NCBI RefSeq assembly: GCF_004297185.1
Contig: NZ_PGCL01000005.1
Coordinates: 1 to 64,000 of the forward strand
Length of the DNA: 64,000 nt
From: Methanofollis fontis
GTDB lineage: Archaea > Halobacteriota > Methanomicrobia > Methanomicrobiales > Methanofollaceae
Direction: 5' to 3'
Shown in pieces: positions 1 through 9,394 of the stretch. Each line of letters begins with the position of its first letter. The first letter of the stretch is position 1. The position numbers and the translations under genes were made by a program. Below the pieces are notes generated by a model. The model searched no databases. It was not told the DNA's origin and was given only the letters and a program-made list of their open reading frames with translations.

Positions 1-165
1 TTGGGCGCAATGCGTTATATACCTTACCACTCCGCCCCGGAAAGGACGGAGAAGCCAGGAATACAACCATCACAACCACAAACAGACCAGTCGAGTGACG
101 AATGGTCCCTGTTGCCCCCGTGTGCTAACAATGTTGGTGCATCCGACATAAATAGCCTTGCACAC

Positions 166-654
166 CTAATCAGTCTCCAGACGCCCCTGCCCCCCGACAA
201 GGTCTGCCGTCTTGAAATAGCGCGAGAACTCCGGCGTTGTCTGGAGCACATAACTCCTGCCGCTCCGGTGCCGCGCCACCAGATCGCGCTTCACCAGCTC
301 CTCGACATGGGCATAGGCGCCACTCCCACGCACCTCGACCAGATCGCTCTGGAGGATCGGTTGCCGGTAGGCGATCACCGACAGGGTGCGCAGCACGGCC
401 CTGGAGATCTCGGGGCGCATCACCGGATAGACGAGGTCCGCATACTCCTCCTTCAGGACCAGAAACACGCCCTCACCAGAGTCGATGACCTCAAGCGGAG
501 ACGAACGGAGCGCAAGGCGTTCAGCAAGATCCGATGCAATGGAGGAGATCTCGTCCCGACCAGCACCGAGCATCTTCGCCAGAACCTCATAACTCACCGG
601 GGCATCTGCCACAAAGAGCACCGCCTCAAGCATGGTTGTCCTGTCCATCCTCAT
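166..654 (-). CDS. scpB: Segregation and condensation protein B (ScpB)
   Basis: This 162-aa protein resembles ScpB, the winged-helix kleisin-associated subunit of the SMC-ScpAB condensin, which compacts and segregates the chromosome. The N-terminal 'LEAVLFVADAPVSYE' stretch and the central 'LRTLSVIAYRQPILQSDLVEVRG' region (about residues 85-110) are typical of the family. It is the last gene of a minus-strand operon and its start overlaps the 3' end of scpA by 29 bases, so translation is probably coupled. In-frame ATG codons at 648 and 633 are alternative starts. The length is slightly short for the family, as is usual in archaea. Confidence 0.9.
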   Translation of the reverse strand: MRMDRTTMLEAVLFVADAPVSYEVLAKMLGAGRDEISSIASDLAERLALRSSPLEVIDSGEGVFLVLKEEYADLVYPVMRPEISRAVLRTLSVIAYRQPILQSDLVEVRGSGAYAHVEELVKRDLVARHRSGRSYVLQTTPEFSRYFKTADLVGGQGRLETD

Positions 655-1351
655 TCCTCCTCACATAGAGATCGCCAAAATATTCCTCCTGCCATACCTC
701 AACCTTTCCATCCAGCATCAGGAAGAGGAGCGGGATATAAATATCCATCGCCCCCTTCCCGAGCGACGAACAGAGAGACGCAAGCGTCACCGTCTTTCCA
801 TCCGAAGATAGTTCATCACAACACGCCAGCACCGCCGATGCCGCACCCTGATAGTCCTCGTCATGGGCGACCGAGACCACATCAGCCGCACGGATCAACC
901 GTTCGTCCTCATGTTCAGAACGCTGGCGCTGACGGCGGCGCTCCTCCTTTTCCGCCGCCTTCAATTCGGTGATCAGTTCGTACAGCGTCACCGGACGGCG
1001 ACGGATCTTCTTCCTGCCAATCCGGCGCTGGATCTCGCGTTCAAGGTGTTCGATCGGTTCGGCGAGATCGGACGGACCAAAGTCCTCCTCCTCATCCTCA
1101 AAACATACCTCCTCGTCCTCAGACCCCTCATCCATCGTGGAGGCGAGGTACTCAGACTTCATCCTGAGCAGGGTTGCTGCATAGAAGAGCGTCCGTCCGG
1201 AAACACGCAGATCCAGTTCGCGGCAGCGCTCCATCTCTGAGAGGAAGCGGTCGGTTACCTCGACGATATCAATATTCCATGGATCGATCTCGCCCCGCTC
1301 CGCGAGTTGAACCAGGATCTCTACGGGCTCCTCATCCATGATTCTCGACAC
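626..1351 (-). CDS. scpA: Segregation and condensation protein A (ScpA, kleisin)
   Basis: This 241-aa protein is the kleisin subunit that bridges SMC heads. The N-terminal motif 'ILVQLAERGEIDPWNIDIVEVTDRFL' is diagnostic of ScpA. An acidic central stretch (about residues 75-92, rich in E and D) and a C-terminal winged-helix-like region follow. The gene start overlaps the smc stop by 20 bases and its end overlaps scpB, so smc-scpA-scpB is one transcription and translation unit. ATG at 1339, encoding 'MDEEPVEIL', is an equally plausible start. Confidence 0.92.
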   Translation of the reverse strand: MSRIMDEEPVEILVQLAERGEIDPWNIDIVEVTDRFLSEMERCRELDLRVSGRTLFYAATLLRMKSEYLASTMDEGSEDEEVCFEDEEEDFGPSDLAEPIEHLEREIQRRIGRKKIRRRPVTLYELITELKAAEKEERRRQRQRSEHEDERLIRAADVVSVAHDEDYQGAASAVLACCDELSSDGKTVTLASLCSSLGKGAMDIYIPLLFLMLDGKVEVWQEEYFGDLYVRRNEDGQDNHA

Positions 1352-4300
1352 CGGTCACGAGCGTGCTCTTGTCCGGACGGATGGTCACCCCCATGATCCT
1401 GTCCGCATGTTCAATCATCGGTTTTCGCAGCGAGACCGAGATGAACTGGGCATTGCGGGAGAGTTCCCGGATCATGGACGCCACCTGCTCCACATTCGAA
1501 CCGTCAAGGAACATATCCACCTCGTCAAAGGCATAGAAGGGGGCAGGAAGATATTTCTGAACCGAAAAGAGGAACGCAAGCGTCGTCAGGGATTTTTCTC
1601 CGCCCGAAAGCGCAGAGAGCAACTGCACCTTCTTGCCGCGAGGCTGGACCGCAAACGTGAGACCACCGGCGAAGGGGTCGTCCTGGTTCGCCAGCACCAG
1701 ATGACCGCTGCCGGCAGTAAGGCGGGCAAACGTTTCCCTGAAATGGGCATCGATCGCCGTAAACGCCTTCATAAACGAATCATATTTCATCTGGTCGAAC
1801 CGCTCGATCCGCTCCAGAATAGAGGTCCGTTCGGCAGAGAGCACCTCTTTTTTCCGGGTGCGCTCCTCGATCCGATCACAGACGCGGCCGTACTCCTCGA
1901 TGGCGAGCATGTTCACCGCCCCGATTGCCCGCAGTTCACGGTCGGCGCGGGCGATCCCCGCCTCGATCTCCTGCAGGGAGAGATCGGTCTCTGTGCCCGC
2001 ATGCTCCTTCAGGGTGGCGATCTCAGCAGCCATCGCCTCCGCCTTCTCGGTCAGCGATGCGATACTGAGACGGATGCGATCGGACTGTGCATTCAGCCCT
2101 GCCACACGCCGTTCAGACTCGGCGATCCGCGCGGCGATCTCCTCCCTTTTTTGGCGGAGAGCATCAATCTCCGCAGAAAACGACTTCTGGCGTTCTTCAA
2201 GGGCGGCGATCTCGGCCCGGGCATCCTCGATATCGACCGTCGCCGCGGCAATTTCGGCGTCGATCTCCGCATTTTTACCGGCAAGGCGTTCCCGCTCAAG
2301 GGATAACTCCTCCACCCGTTTCTCGAAGTACTGCCGCTCCCGCTGGGCGTCCGTGATATCCGCCTCTTTGTTGCGGAGGCGCCGCTCGACGCCCTCCAGC
2401 TCCCGGCGTTTTCGCTCAAGTTCCTCGGTCAGGCGGGGGATCTCCGTATCCTCAAGTCGTTTTTTGAGCGTTTCAATCCCGGCATTGAGTGTGGACAGGA
2501 GATCCGAGACCTCATCAAGCCCGCTCTCGATCTCTGCGAGGTTTTGAGAACTCCCGGTCACCTCGGCCTTCAATGCGGAGAGGCTTGCGGCAAGCTCCTC
2601 CTCATCCTCCCGCCGGGAGGCGATCCGCCGCTCGTAGTCCTCGAAAACAAGGGCATGGCGGGCGATCTCCTGTTCGATCTCTGAGCGGCGGCGCCGTGCA
2701 CCATCCACCTCGGCGGTCAGGCGTTCGACCGAACGTTCGAATTCAGCAGCTTCCTCCCTTTTTTCAGCGAGGGAGGATGAACGACGGGCGATCTCATCGT
2801 CAACCGCCGCACCAAAGCCCCCCTCCCCTTTCCGCTTCTTCAGGTAACCGCCAGTCATGGCACCGGAGCGCTCCAGGAGATCGCCCTCCAGGGTGACCAT
2901 CCGGTACTGCCCGATGAGGCGGCGGGCATTTGCCAGTGTATCCACGACGACCGTCCCGGCAAAGACCTGCTGGAATGCACTGTCATACGCCGGATCAAAT
3001 GAGAGGAGATCCTTTGCATAGCCAATGACACCCTGGCCCCGAACAGGCGGATATTCCCGTGTGCGGAGCTTGTTCATGGGCAGGAAGGTCAACCTGCCAA
3101 GCCGCTCCTCCTTCAGGTAGCGGATTGCATCCGAGGCCACGGTATCGTCATCGGTCACCACGTACCTGATCTTCCCGCCCGCGGCGATGTTGAGCGCCGT
3201 GGCGTACTCGGGCGGCGCCCTGCCCAGGCGTGCGATCGTGCCGTGCACCCCTTCCATTGCAAGCACCGCATCGAGCGCCGGTCCACCTGCCTCACCACTG
3301 GACTGCTGCTGCGCCTCAAGCCGCATCAGCTCCCGTTCGTCGTTCTGGATCTCCTTTCGGATCTGTTCAAGAGTGGAGCGGCGCCCGAACAACCCGCTCT
3401 CCGACTCAGAAAGCCGCCGATCGAGGTTCGATTTCTCCGCAGCCAGGTCAGCCGCCGCCTTCCGCGCCGTCTCGATCTCGCCGGAGAGGTCGGAGTCTCC
3501 CTTTCTGATCCCGTCAAGGCGACCCTCAATACGCTCCATCTCCGAGGTTCGCATCCTGCTCTTCTCGATGAGAAGATCCTGCTCATGCAGGAGGGCGGAC
3601 CTCCGGTCCCGCAGGCTTCCGGCCTCCTGAATCCGTGAAAAGAGCAGATTTTTGAGGTCTTCGGCCTCCTTGCCCCCCCGAGAGATCTCCGCCTCAAGGT
3701 TGCCGATTGCCGCCCGGGCCCCCGCCTCCTCCATTGCGAGGTTCGCCCGGTCGATCGAGAGGGTGCGGACCTGGTCGGTGCACTGCACCGCACGCTCCGC
3801 CGCCCTTTTCTCGTCGAGGTAGGCGCGATTGATCCCTTCGAGGTTCCCCTCTTTCTCCTTTTTCAACCGTCCAATTGTGCCTTCTGCAACCTTGATCCGC
3901 CCCTTCGCCCCCTCAAGGGCCGAGATCATTTTGAGATACTCGCTCCCGCTCTTCTCATTGATCTCGGCATCTGCCTCCCGCAGATCGCCCCTCAGATACT
4001 CAAGGTCGTTCTCCTCGATCCCGAGGTCTGAGAGGGTGCGTTCGAGCCCGATCCGCTCCTCCTCGATCCCATCGATGATACGTCTGTGCTCTTTCTCCCG
4101 TTCACGCAACTGTGCCGCCGCCCGGCAGCTCTGGAAGTGATCCAGTTCCCCCTTCCAGTGCTGGTAGGCGAGCGCCTGCTCCCGCTCCTGCTTCAACTCC
4201 TCCTGCCGGGTGTTCAGCTCAAAGAGCACAATCTCTTCGCGCTCGATACGCTCACGCACCACCTCGAGTTCGGCAAGGGCGCGAGACTTCTTCCCCTCAA

Positions 4301-4775
4301 ACTCAGAAACACCGGCGATCTCGTCGATGATCCGCCGGCGATCGCCATCGCTCATCTCCATGATCCGGGTGATGTCGCCCTGCATCACCACATTATATCC
4401 TTCGGGCTTAATCCCGAATTTTGCAAGAAACTCGACGACATCGCCCAGTTTCACGAGTCTGCCGTTGAGGTAGTTGTAGGAATAGTAGTTTGAGGCCGTC
4501 CGCTTGATCCGCCGCCTGATCTCGGTACCATCAGAGAAGGTGATCGCCACCTCGGCCGTATTCTTTCCCGAGTTCAGATTTATCAGGTCGGTGAGTTTTT
4601 CTGCCCGCAGACCGCGTGCGCTCGAGAGGGAGAGGGCAAAGAGCAGACTGTCAATAATATTGCTCTTTCCAGAACCGTTCGGCCCGGAAATGACAGTAAA
4701 ACCCTCTAAAAATGGAATTGAAGTCTTTTTTGCAAAAGACTTGAAGTTGTCGATCTCAATTCCGGTTATGTGCAC
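1332..4775 (-). CDS. smc: Chromosome segregation ATPase SMC
   Basis: This 1147-aa protein has full SMC architecture. There is an N-terminal ATPase lobe with Walker A 'GPNGSGKS' at residues 31-38. A long coiled coil follows, then a hinge at roughly residues 490-660, recognisable from 'GVHGTIARLG' to 'RSGAMTGGY'. A second coiled coil leads to the C-terminal lobe with the signature 'LSGGEKSL' and Walker B ending in 'FDEVDMFLDG'. The protein dimerises at the hinge and with ScpA/ScpB organises chromosomal DNA. An unrecognised coiled-coil gene ends 11 bases upstream, and scpA overlaps the 3' end. Confidence 0.97.
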   Translation of the reverse strand: MHITGIEIDNFKSFAKKTSIPFLEGFTVISGPNGSGKSNIIDSLLFALSLSSARGLRAEKLTDLINLNSGKNTAEVAITFSDGTEIRRRIKRTASNYYSYNYLNGRLVKLGDVVEFLAKFGIKPEGYNVVMQGDITRIMEMSDGDRRRIIDEIAGVSEFEGKKSRALAELEVVRERIEREEIVLFELNTRQEELKQEREQALAYQHWKGELDHFQSCRAAAQLREREKEHRRIIDGIEEERIGLERTLSDLGIEENDLEYLRGDLREADAEINEKSGSEYLKMISALEGAKGRIKVAEGTIGRLKKEKEGNLEGINRAYLDEKRAAERAVQCTDQVRTLSIDRANLAMEEAGARAAIGNLEAEISRGGKEAEDLKNLLFSRIQEAGSLRDRRSALLHEQDLLIEKSRMRTSEMERIEGRLDGIRKGDSDLSGEIETARKAAADLAAEKSNLDRRLSESESGLFGRRSTLEQIRKEIQNDERELMRLEAQQQSSGEAGGPALDAVLAMEGVHGTIARLGRAPPEYATALNIAAGGKIRYVVTDDDTVASDAIRYLKEERLGRLTFLPMNKLRTREYPPVRGQGVIGYAKDLLSFDPAYDSAFQQVFAGTVVVDTLANARRLIGQYRMVTLEGDLLERSGAMTGGYLKKRKGEGGFGAAVDDEIARRSSSLAEKREEAAEFERSVERLTAEVDGARRRRSEIEQEIARHALVFEDYERRIASRREDEEELAASLSALKAEVTGSSQNLAEIESGLDEVSDLLSTLNAGIETLKKRLEDTEIPRLTEELERKRRELEGVERRLRNKEADITDAQRERQYFEKRVEELSLERERLAGKNAEIDAEIAAATVDIEDARAEIAALEERQKSFSAEIDALRQKREEIAARIAESERRVAGLNAQSDRIRLSIASLTEKAEAMAAEIATLKEHAGTETDLSLQEIEAGIARADRELRAIGAVNMLAIEEYGRVCDRIEERTRKKEVLSAERTSILERIERFDQMKYDSFMKAFTAIDAHFRETFARLTAGSGHLVLANQDDPFAGGLTFAVQPRGKKVQLLSALSGGEKSLTTLAFLFSVQKYLPAPFYAFDEVDMFLDGSNVEQVASMIRELSRNAQFISVSLRKPMIEHADRIMGVTIRPDKSTLVTGVENHG

Positions 4776-4786
4776 CTGGCAACCCC

Positions 4787-5380
4787 TTAGCGGGTAATGG
4801 AGTCATCATCGTCCTCTGCAATGATAACAGACGAAGATTTCGTCTCTCTCCCCTTCCGGGAACCCTTCCGCCGGTCATCGCCCAGTCCGGCAGGGGCCTG
4901 ATACTTCGAAGGGGCGATGATATAGGACGACCCGGTCCTCCTTTCTCGCTTGAGTGTTCCGTCGGGCTGCATGATCAGGTCCATACCGCTCTGGTCCTCA
5001 TCTTCCTCAACGGGCTCTGGTTCTTTTCTGACCCTGACAGATTTTTTCGCCTCAATTGAAGGTTTTGCAACTTCGATGACGGGCGCTGGCTCCTCGATCA
5101 CCACACGAGCCGCACGCTCCTTTTCTGCCGCCCTTTCTGCCTCAATACGCGCTTCAAAGGCACGATAGAGTTTATTGGTCACGCTCTTGAGGTCGAGCAC
5201 CTCTTCGGTGAGGCCCTTGACGAGTGCCTCCGTTTCTCTCAACCGTTGTTCGAGGCGGTAGACCCGCTCGTCCTCCGGTGATGCAAAAGTTCTCTCCTGG
5301 TCCCGCATTGATACGATCTCCCTCTCCCTCTCCTCAAGTTGATGCTCAAGAAATTTCACTTTGGCATCCTTTTTGAGCAT
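4787..5380 (-). CDS. Coiled-coil protein of unknown function, first gene of smc operon
   Basis: I do not recognise this 197-aa protein. Residues 1-95 are strongly predicted coiled coil by eye, with heptad-like runs of E, R and L ('LEHQLEEREREIVSMRDQE', 'RLEQRLRETEALVKGL'). Residues 95-130 are proline/glutamate-rich. The C-terminal third is basic and Ser/Lys-rich and ends in an acidic 'AEDDDD' tail, so it is probably disordered. It lies 11 bases upstream of smc on the same strand, which suggests co-transcription and possibly a role with the condensin. No catalytic motif or membrane segment is visible. Confidence 0.8.
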   Translation of the reverse strand: MLKKDAKVKFLEHQLEEREREIVSMRDQERTFASPEDERVYRLEQRLRETEALVKGLTEEVLDLKSVTNKLYRAFEARIEAERAAEKERAARVVIEEPAPVIEVAKPSIEAKKSVRVRKEPEPVEEDEDQSGMDLIMQPDGTLKRERRTGSSYIIAPSKYQAPAGLGDDRRKGSRKGRETKSSSVIIAEDDDDSITR

Positions 5381-5413
5381 ATTTTCCCTCAGAATAAAGA
5401 TGTTTCTATTGAC

Positions 5414-5421
5414 CTATAAGG
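5414..5421 (-). promoter_or_regulatory. TATA box of the smc operon
   Basis: Read on the minus strand, the sequence is CTTATAGG, an archaeal BoxA-like element. It lies about 35 bases upstream of the ATG at 5380, so transcription would start roughly 10 bases before the start codon. No other TATA-like element lies close to this gene. Confidence 0.4.
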
Positions 5422-5546
5422 ATTGTGTTCGCTTCTTCCACCTTTCGCCCGGTACCGGTGGGAAAAATCGGTACGGACCACGTAAGTGAGAGAACAGGAT
5501 AGTGCCGGACATCACTGTTCACGGCGGTCTGCTACACAGGAGGGAT

Positions 5547-5654
5547 ATGAAAAACAGCGAACCATACATCCCGGAAATGACTGCACCAGATCGGAAGCGC
5601 CGCATGTCAGGTGGCCCTCAGGATTCTGCGACCATTGAATCAGTTTCCGCATAG
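5547..5654 (+). CDS. Candidate 35-aa small protein upstream of glyA
   Basis: A short reading frame begins with ATG directly after a perfect AGGAGGG ribosome-binding site, although the spacing is only about three bases. It encodes a hydrophilic peptide beginning '[20 protein letters not shown]' and ends in TAG at 5652-5654. It fills part of the roughly 340-base gap between the smc operon promoter and glyA. I do not recognise the peptide. It may be a real small protein, a leader peptide for the glyA operon, or chance. Confidence 0.3.
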   Translation: MKNSEPYIPEMTAPDRKRRMSGGPQDSATIESVSA

Positions 5655-5716
5655 AAAAGGGCGGTTGGATGCGCACGGACGAAGACATAATACCGATCAA
5701 TGCGATGTTTTTATAC

Positions 5717-6961
5717 ATGTCTCATCTTGCCTCTACCGACCCCGAAGTCGCAGAACTCATCGAAAATGAGCGTCTGCGGCAGACAAACGGTCTTGAACTG
5801 ATCGCATCCGAAAACATCGTCAGCAAGGCCGTCCTCGAGACCACGGGCTCGATCATGACCAATAAGTATGCAGAGGGCTACCCGGGCAAGCGATACTATG
5901 GCGGGTGCGAATACTATGATATCGTCGAGAACCTTGCCAGAGACCGCCTCTGCCAGCTGTTCGGGGCAGATCACGCAAATGTCCAGGCGCACTCGGGCTC
6001 AGGCGCCAATATGGCAGTGTACTTCGCCACCATCAACTACGGCGACAAGATCATGTCGATGAAGCTCTCTGAAGGCGGTCACCTCTCCCATGGTTCCCCG
6101 GTCAGCTTCTCCGGGAAGATGTACGATGTGGTGCAGTATGGCGTCGACCACGAGACCGAGCGCCTGGACTATGCCGACCTTGCCGAGATGGCGCGAAAAG
6201 AGAAGCCACAGATGATCGTCTGCGGCGCATCCGCCTACCCCCGTGAGATCGACTTCAAGGCCTTCGGCGAGATCGCCGCCGATGTGGGCGCATACTGTGT
6301 CGCCGATATCGCACACATCGCTGGCCTCGTCGCCGCCGGACTCCACAACTCCCCGGTCGGCGTCATCCCCTTCACGACCACGACCACGCACAAGACCCTG
6401 CGCGGCCCCCGCGGCGGCGCCATCCTCTGCGACAGCGAATATGCGCAGGCGATCGACAAGGCGATCTTCCCGGGTCTGCAGGGCGGTCCGCTGATGCACA
6501 TCATCGCTGCAAAGGCCGTCTGCTTCAAGGAAGCGCTCCAGCCCGCCTACAAAGAATATTGCCGGCAGGTCATCAAAAACGCCCAGACGCTGGCCGCAAC
6601 CCTGGAGGGCGAAGGGCTCCGCCTCGTCTCGGGCGGCACGGACAACCACCTGATGCTGCTTGACCTCTCGGACCGCAAACTCACCGGTCTGCAGGCAGAG
6701 AACACCCTCCATGATGCCGGGATCACCGTGAACAAGAACACGATCCCGCGCGAGACCCTCTCTCCCTTCGTGACGAGCGGTCTCCGCATCGGCACGCCGG
6801 CCGTCACCTCCCGCGGCATGAAAGAGGAGGAGATGAAGACGATCGGGCACTGCATCGCCACTGTGCTGAAGAATATCGAGAACGCAGAGCGCATCGCAGA
6901 GGTGAAGGCAGAGGTCGAGGCGCTTTCGAGCAGGTTCCCCATCTACGCGGTAACAGAATGA
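5717..6961 (+). CDS. glyA: Serine hydroxymethyltransferase
   Basis: This 414-aa PLP enzyme interconverts serine and glycine and transfers a C1 unit to a tetrahydropterin. It has '[14 protein letters not shown]' near the N-terminus, '[16 protein letters not shown]', and the PLP-lysine motif '[14 protein letters not shown]' (about residues 220-233). The start is placed at 5717 ('[11 protein letters not shown]') to match the family N-terminus; in-frame ATGs at 5669 and 5705 would only add an unusual extension. Its stop overlaps the folD start as ATGA, linking it to a folate-type operon. The pterin used (folate or methanopterin) cannot be read from sequence, but the neighbours favour folate. Confidence 0.95.
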   Translation: MSHLASTDPEVAELIENERLRQTNGLELIASENIVSKAVLETTGSIMTNKYAEGYPGKRYYGGCEYYDIVENLARDRLCQLFGADHANVQAHSGSGANMAVYFATINYGDKIMSMKLSEGGHLSHGSPVSFSGKMYDVVQYGVDHETERLDYADLAEMARKEKPQMIVCGASAYPREIDFKAFGEIAADVGAYCVADIAHIAGLVAAGLHNSPVGVIPFTTTTTHKTLRGPRGGAILCDSEYAQAIDKAIFPGLQGGPLMHIIAAKAVCFKEALQPAYKEYCRQVIKNAQTLAATLEGEGLRLVSGGTDNHLMLLDLSDRKLTGLQAENTLHDAGITVNKNTIPRETLSPFVTSGLRIGTPAVTSRGMKEEEMKTIGHCIATVLKNIENAERIAEVKAEVEALSSRFPIYAVTE

Positions 6962-7803
6962 TACTCGACGGCAAGGCGCTCTCTGAGAAGAGACTGGAGA
7001 TCCTGAAGGAGCGGATCGAGGAGTCGGGGCTCCACCCCCACCTCGCCACCGTCCTGGTGGGGCAGGACCCCGGTTCACAGCTCTATGTCAGGATGAAGCA
7101 CCGGGCCTGCGAGCGGGTCGGGATCGGATCAGTCGGGATCGAACTCCCGGAAACGGCCACGACGCAGGAGGTGCTCTCGGCGGTGAACCGCCTCAACAAT
7201 GACTCCGAGATTTCGGGGATCCTGGTGCAGCTTCCCCTGCCCGCACAGGTGGATACCGAACAGGTGATCAGCGCCGTCCTCCCGGAAAAGGACGTCGACG
7301 GTTTCCATCCCCTCAATATCGGGAAACTCTACACCGGTCATCCCGGATTTGTGCCCTGCACTCCGCAGGGCGTGATGACGATCCTCTCCGAGTACGGGAT
7401 CGAGACTGCGGGCAAGCGCGCCGTGGTCATGGGGAGGAGCGTGGACGTCGGACGCCCGATGGCCGCACTCCTCCTGAACGCCGATGCCACGGTGACGATC
7501 TGCCACTCCAGGACCAGGGATCTCGCAACGGTCACGCGGGAGGCCGACATCCTTATTTCCGCAATCGGAAAGCCCCGTTTTGTGACGACAGAGATGGTGA
7601 AGGAGGGGGCCGTGGTCATCGATGTCGGTACCAACCGTGACGAAAATGGGAAACTCTGCGGAGATGTCGATTTCGATGCCGTTAAGGAGCGTGCATCGGC
7701 GATCACCCCGGTGCCCGGCGGTGTCGGCCCGATGACCATCGCCACCCTGATGGAGAACACCTTCGCGGCGGCCCGGGCGCGATCATGCGGCCCTGTGCTA
7801 TAA
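6958..7803 (+). CDS. folD: Methylene-tetrahydrofolate dehydrogenase / methenyl-tetrahydrofolate cyclohydrolase
   Basis: This 281-aa bifunctional enzyme interconverts methylene-, methenyl- and formyl-tetrahydrofolate using NAD(P). Visible motifs are '[12 protein letters not shown]' with the catalytic lysine (about residues 41-52), '[10 protein letters not shown]', '[12 protein letters not shown]', the nucleotide-binding '[15 protein letters not shown]' and the C-terminal '[15 protein letters not shown]'. The length is normal. It overlaps glyA by four bases and folP by 19 bases. In methanogens FolD is generally taken as a marker of true tetrahydrofolate use alongside methanopterin. Confidence 0.96.
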   Translation: MILDGKALSEKRLEILKERIEESGLHPHLATVLVGQDPGSQLYVRMKHRACERVGIGSVGIELPETATTQEVLSAVNRLNNDSEISGILVQLPLPAQVDTEQVISAVLPEKDVDGFHPLNIGKLYTGHPGFVPCTPQGVMTILSEYGIETAGKRAVVMGRSVDVGRPMAALLLNADATVTICHSRTRDLATVTREADILISAIGKPRFVTTEMVKEGAVVIDVGTNRDENGKLCGDVDFDAVKERASAITPVPGGVGPMTIATLMENTFAAARARSCGPVL

Positions 7804-8591
7804 ACGGGATGGCGGTCGGGGGCGGCGCCCCCCCGCGCCTGATGGGCGTGATCAATTGCAGCCCTGAATCTTTTTTTTCCGGTTCCTTTGTTCCCTGCAG
7901 GTCGATCAGGGAGCGGGCGCTCTCGATGATCGATGAGGGGGCCGACCTCATCGATATCGGGGCGCGGTCCACCGCACCCGGATCGGCCCCGATCCCGGTG
8001 AAAGAGGAGATCGAACGGATCACCACCGCCCTCACCGAACTCGACGGGAGCGGGATCACCGTCTCGGTCGACACCATGCACGCCGGGGTGCTGGAGGCCT
8101 GTCTCCGCCACGACGTCCATGTGCTCAACGACATCGGCGGCCTCCATGACCCGGCGATCACCAGTTGCGCAGCCGCTGCCGGGCTGCCGGTGATCGCCAT
8201 GGCAGCAGAACGGCGCCCCGGGGACGCCCGCGGCACCGAGGCGACCCTCGCCGCCCTGCGGCATGTGGGGATACGCGCCGCAGAGGCCGGGATCAAGCAC
8301 CTGATCCTGGACCCGGCGGTCGGGCGATGGACGGAAGAGCGGACGTTTGAAGATGACTGGGACCTCTGCCGTTCGTTCCCACGATTTTCAGAACTCGGAT
8401 ATCCGGTCATCCTGGCAATATCACGAAAATCGTTCATCGGGGACCTCATAGGACGTCCAGCAGCCGACCGTCTGGCCGGCACCCTGGCCCTGACGGCCCG
8501 CCTCCTCCCCCATGCCGATATGGTCAGGGCGCATGATGTGGCCGCAACAAGGGACGCCATTTTTGTGATCAGAAAGTGCACGGAGATGTGA
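7785..8591 (+). CDS. folP: Dihydropteroate synthase family protein
   Basis: This 268-aa TIM-barrel protein condenses a pterin pyrophosphate with an aminobenzoate-type acceptor. The family motifs are present in diverged form: '[11 protein letters not shown]', '[14 protein letters not shown]', 'VSVDT', 'HVLNDIGG', 'LDPAVGRW', 'SRKSFIG' and 'RAHDV'. The gene starts inside folD; an ATG at 7809 ('MAVGGGAP') just after the folD stop is an alternative start. Its stop shares a base with the next start (TGATG). Placement after glyA-folD suggests folate synthesis, although a role in methanopterin synthesis is possible. Confidence 0.88.
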   Translation: MRPCAINGMAVGGGAPPRLMGVINCSPESFFSGSFVPCRSIRERALSMIDEGADLIDIGARSTAPGSAPIPVKEEIERITTALTELDGSGITVSVDTMHAGVLEACLRHDVHVLNDIGGLHDPAITSCAAAAGLPVIAMAAERRPGDARGTEATLAALRHVGIRAAEAGIKHLILDPAVGRWTEERTFEDDWDLCRSFPRFSELGYPVILAISRKSFIGDLIGRPAADRLAGTLALTARLLPHADMVRAHDVAATRDAIFVIRKCTEM

Positions 8592-9394
8592 TGAGCGACT
8601 GGTTCTGTGTCTATGCCCTCCGGACGGATCTGATCGGCGAGGGGGACGACATCGGTGAGGCGGTGACGGCGGCCGCGGGCAGGGCGGAGTGCGTCGGCAT
8701 CCAGGACGACGATATCATTCTGGTGGCCGAGTCGGCGGTGGCCACGGCTGAAGGGGCGGCCGTCCATCTCGATACAGTCGTCCCCTCCGAAGAGGCACTC
8801 CGCTATGCCGAACGCTATCATATCGAACCCAGGATCGCCGAGGTGGTGCTCAGGGAGTCCGACCGTGTTGTCGGCGGCATACCCGGCTTCCTTCTCACCC
8901 TCAAGAACGGCACACTCCTCCCGAATGCCGGGGTGGACCACTCCAACGCACCGGACGGCACCGTGGTCCCCCTGCCGGCTGATCCGGATGCCAGTGCGGC
9001 GTCGATCCGGGAACGGATCCGGGAACTGACCGGAAAAAACGTCGGGGTGTTTGTGATAGACTCCAGAACGCATGCGATGCGTCTCGGGTGCAGCGGGGTG
9101 GCCATCGGGTGCTCGGGGCCGATGGCCGTCGTGGACGAGACAGGACGCTGCGATCTCTTCGGCAGACGGCTTGAGGTGACAAAACGGGCCGTTGGGGACT
9201 GCCTCGCTTCCACCGCCGAGCTCCTGATGGGCGAGGCCGACGAGTGCGTACCGGCGGTGCTCATCCGGGGGACGGGGATCGCAATCGGGGACGAACAGGG
9301 CATCCCCTCGATCGACGCCTCAGAGTGTCTCTTTATGGGTGCGGCGCTCAACGCCGACCCGTCCACCTTCAACAGACAGCACAAACCCGAGTGA
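8591..9394 (+). CDS. cofE: Coenzyme F420-0:L-glutamate ligase
   Basis: This 267-aa enzyme adds glutamate residues to F420-0 with GTP, forming the polyglutamate tail of coenzyme F420, the main hydride carrier of methanogens. Recognisable parts are the N-terminal 'VYALRTDLIGEGDDI', 'NAGVDHSNAP' and 'VFVIDSRTHAMRLGCSGVAIG'. The start at 8591 gives a TGATG overlap with folP; the upstream ATG at 8576 lies inside folP. The last 75 bases overlap the 3' end of cofC, which runs in the opposite direction. Confidence 0.93.
   Translation: MSDWFCVYALRTDLIGEGDDIGEAVTAAAGRAECVGIQDDDIILVAESAVATAEGAAVHLDTVVPSEEALRYAERYHIEPRIAEVVLRESDRVVGGIPGFLLTLKNGTLLPNAGVDHSNAPDGTVVPLPADPDASAASIRERIRELTGKNVGVFVIDSRTHAMRLGCSGVAIGCSGPMAVVDETGRCDLFGRRLEVTKRAVGDCLASTAELLMGEADECVPAVLIRGTGIAIGDEQGIPSIDASECLFMGAALNADPSTFNRQHKPE

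Noticed and set aside
1-972. Long plus-strand open frame opposite scpB/scpA
   Set aside because: It is the antisense shadow of clear scpB and scpA coding sequences, with low-complexity His/Pro/Arg-rich translation and no motif.
5705-5716. TATA-like TTTTTATAC just before glyA as a promoter
   Set aside because: It abuts the start codon, so transcription would begin inside the gene; the family N-terminus supports the ATG at 5717.
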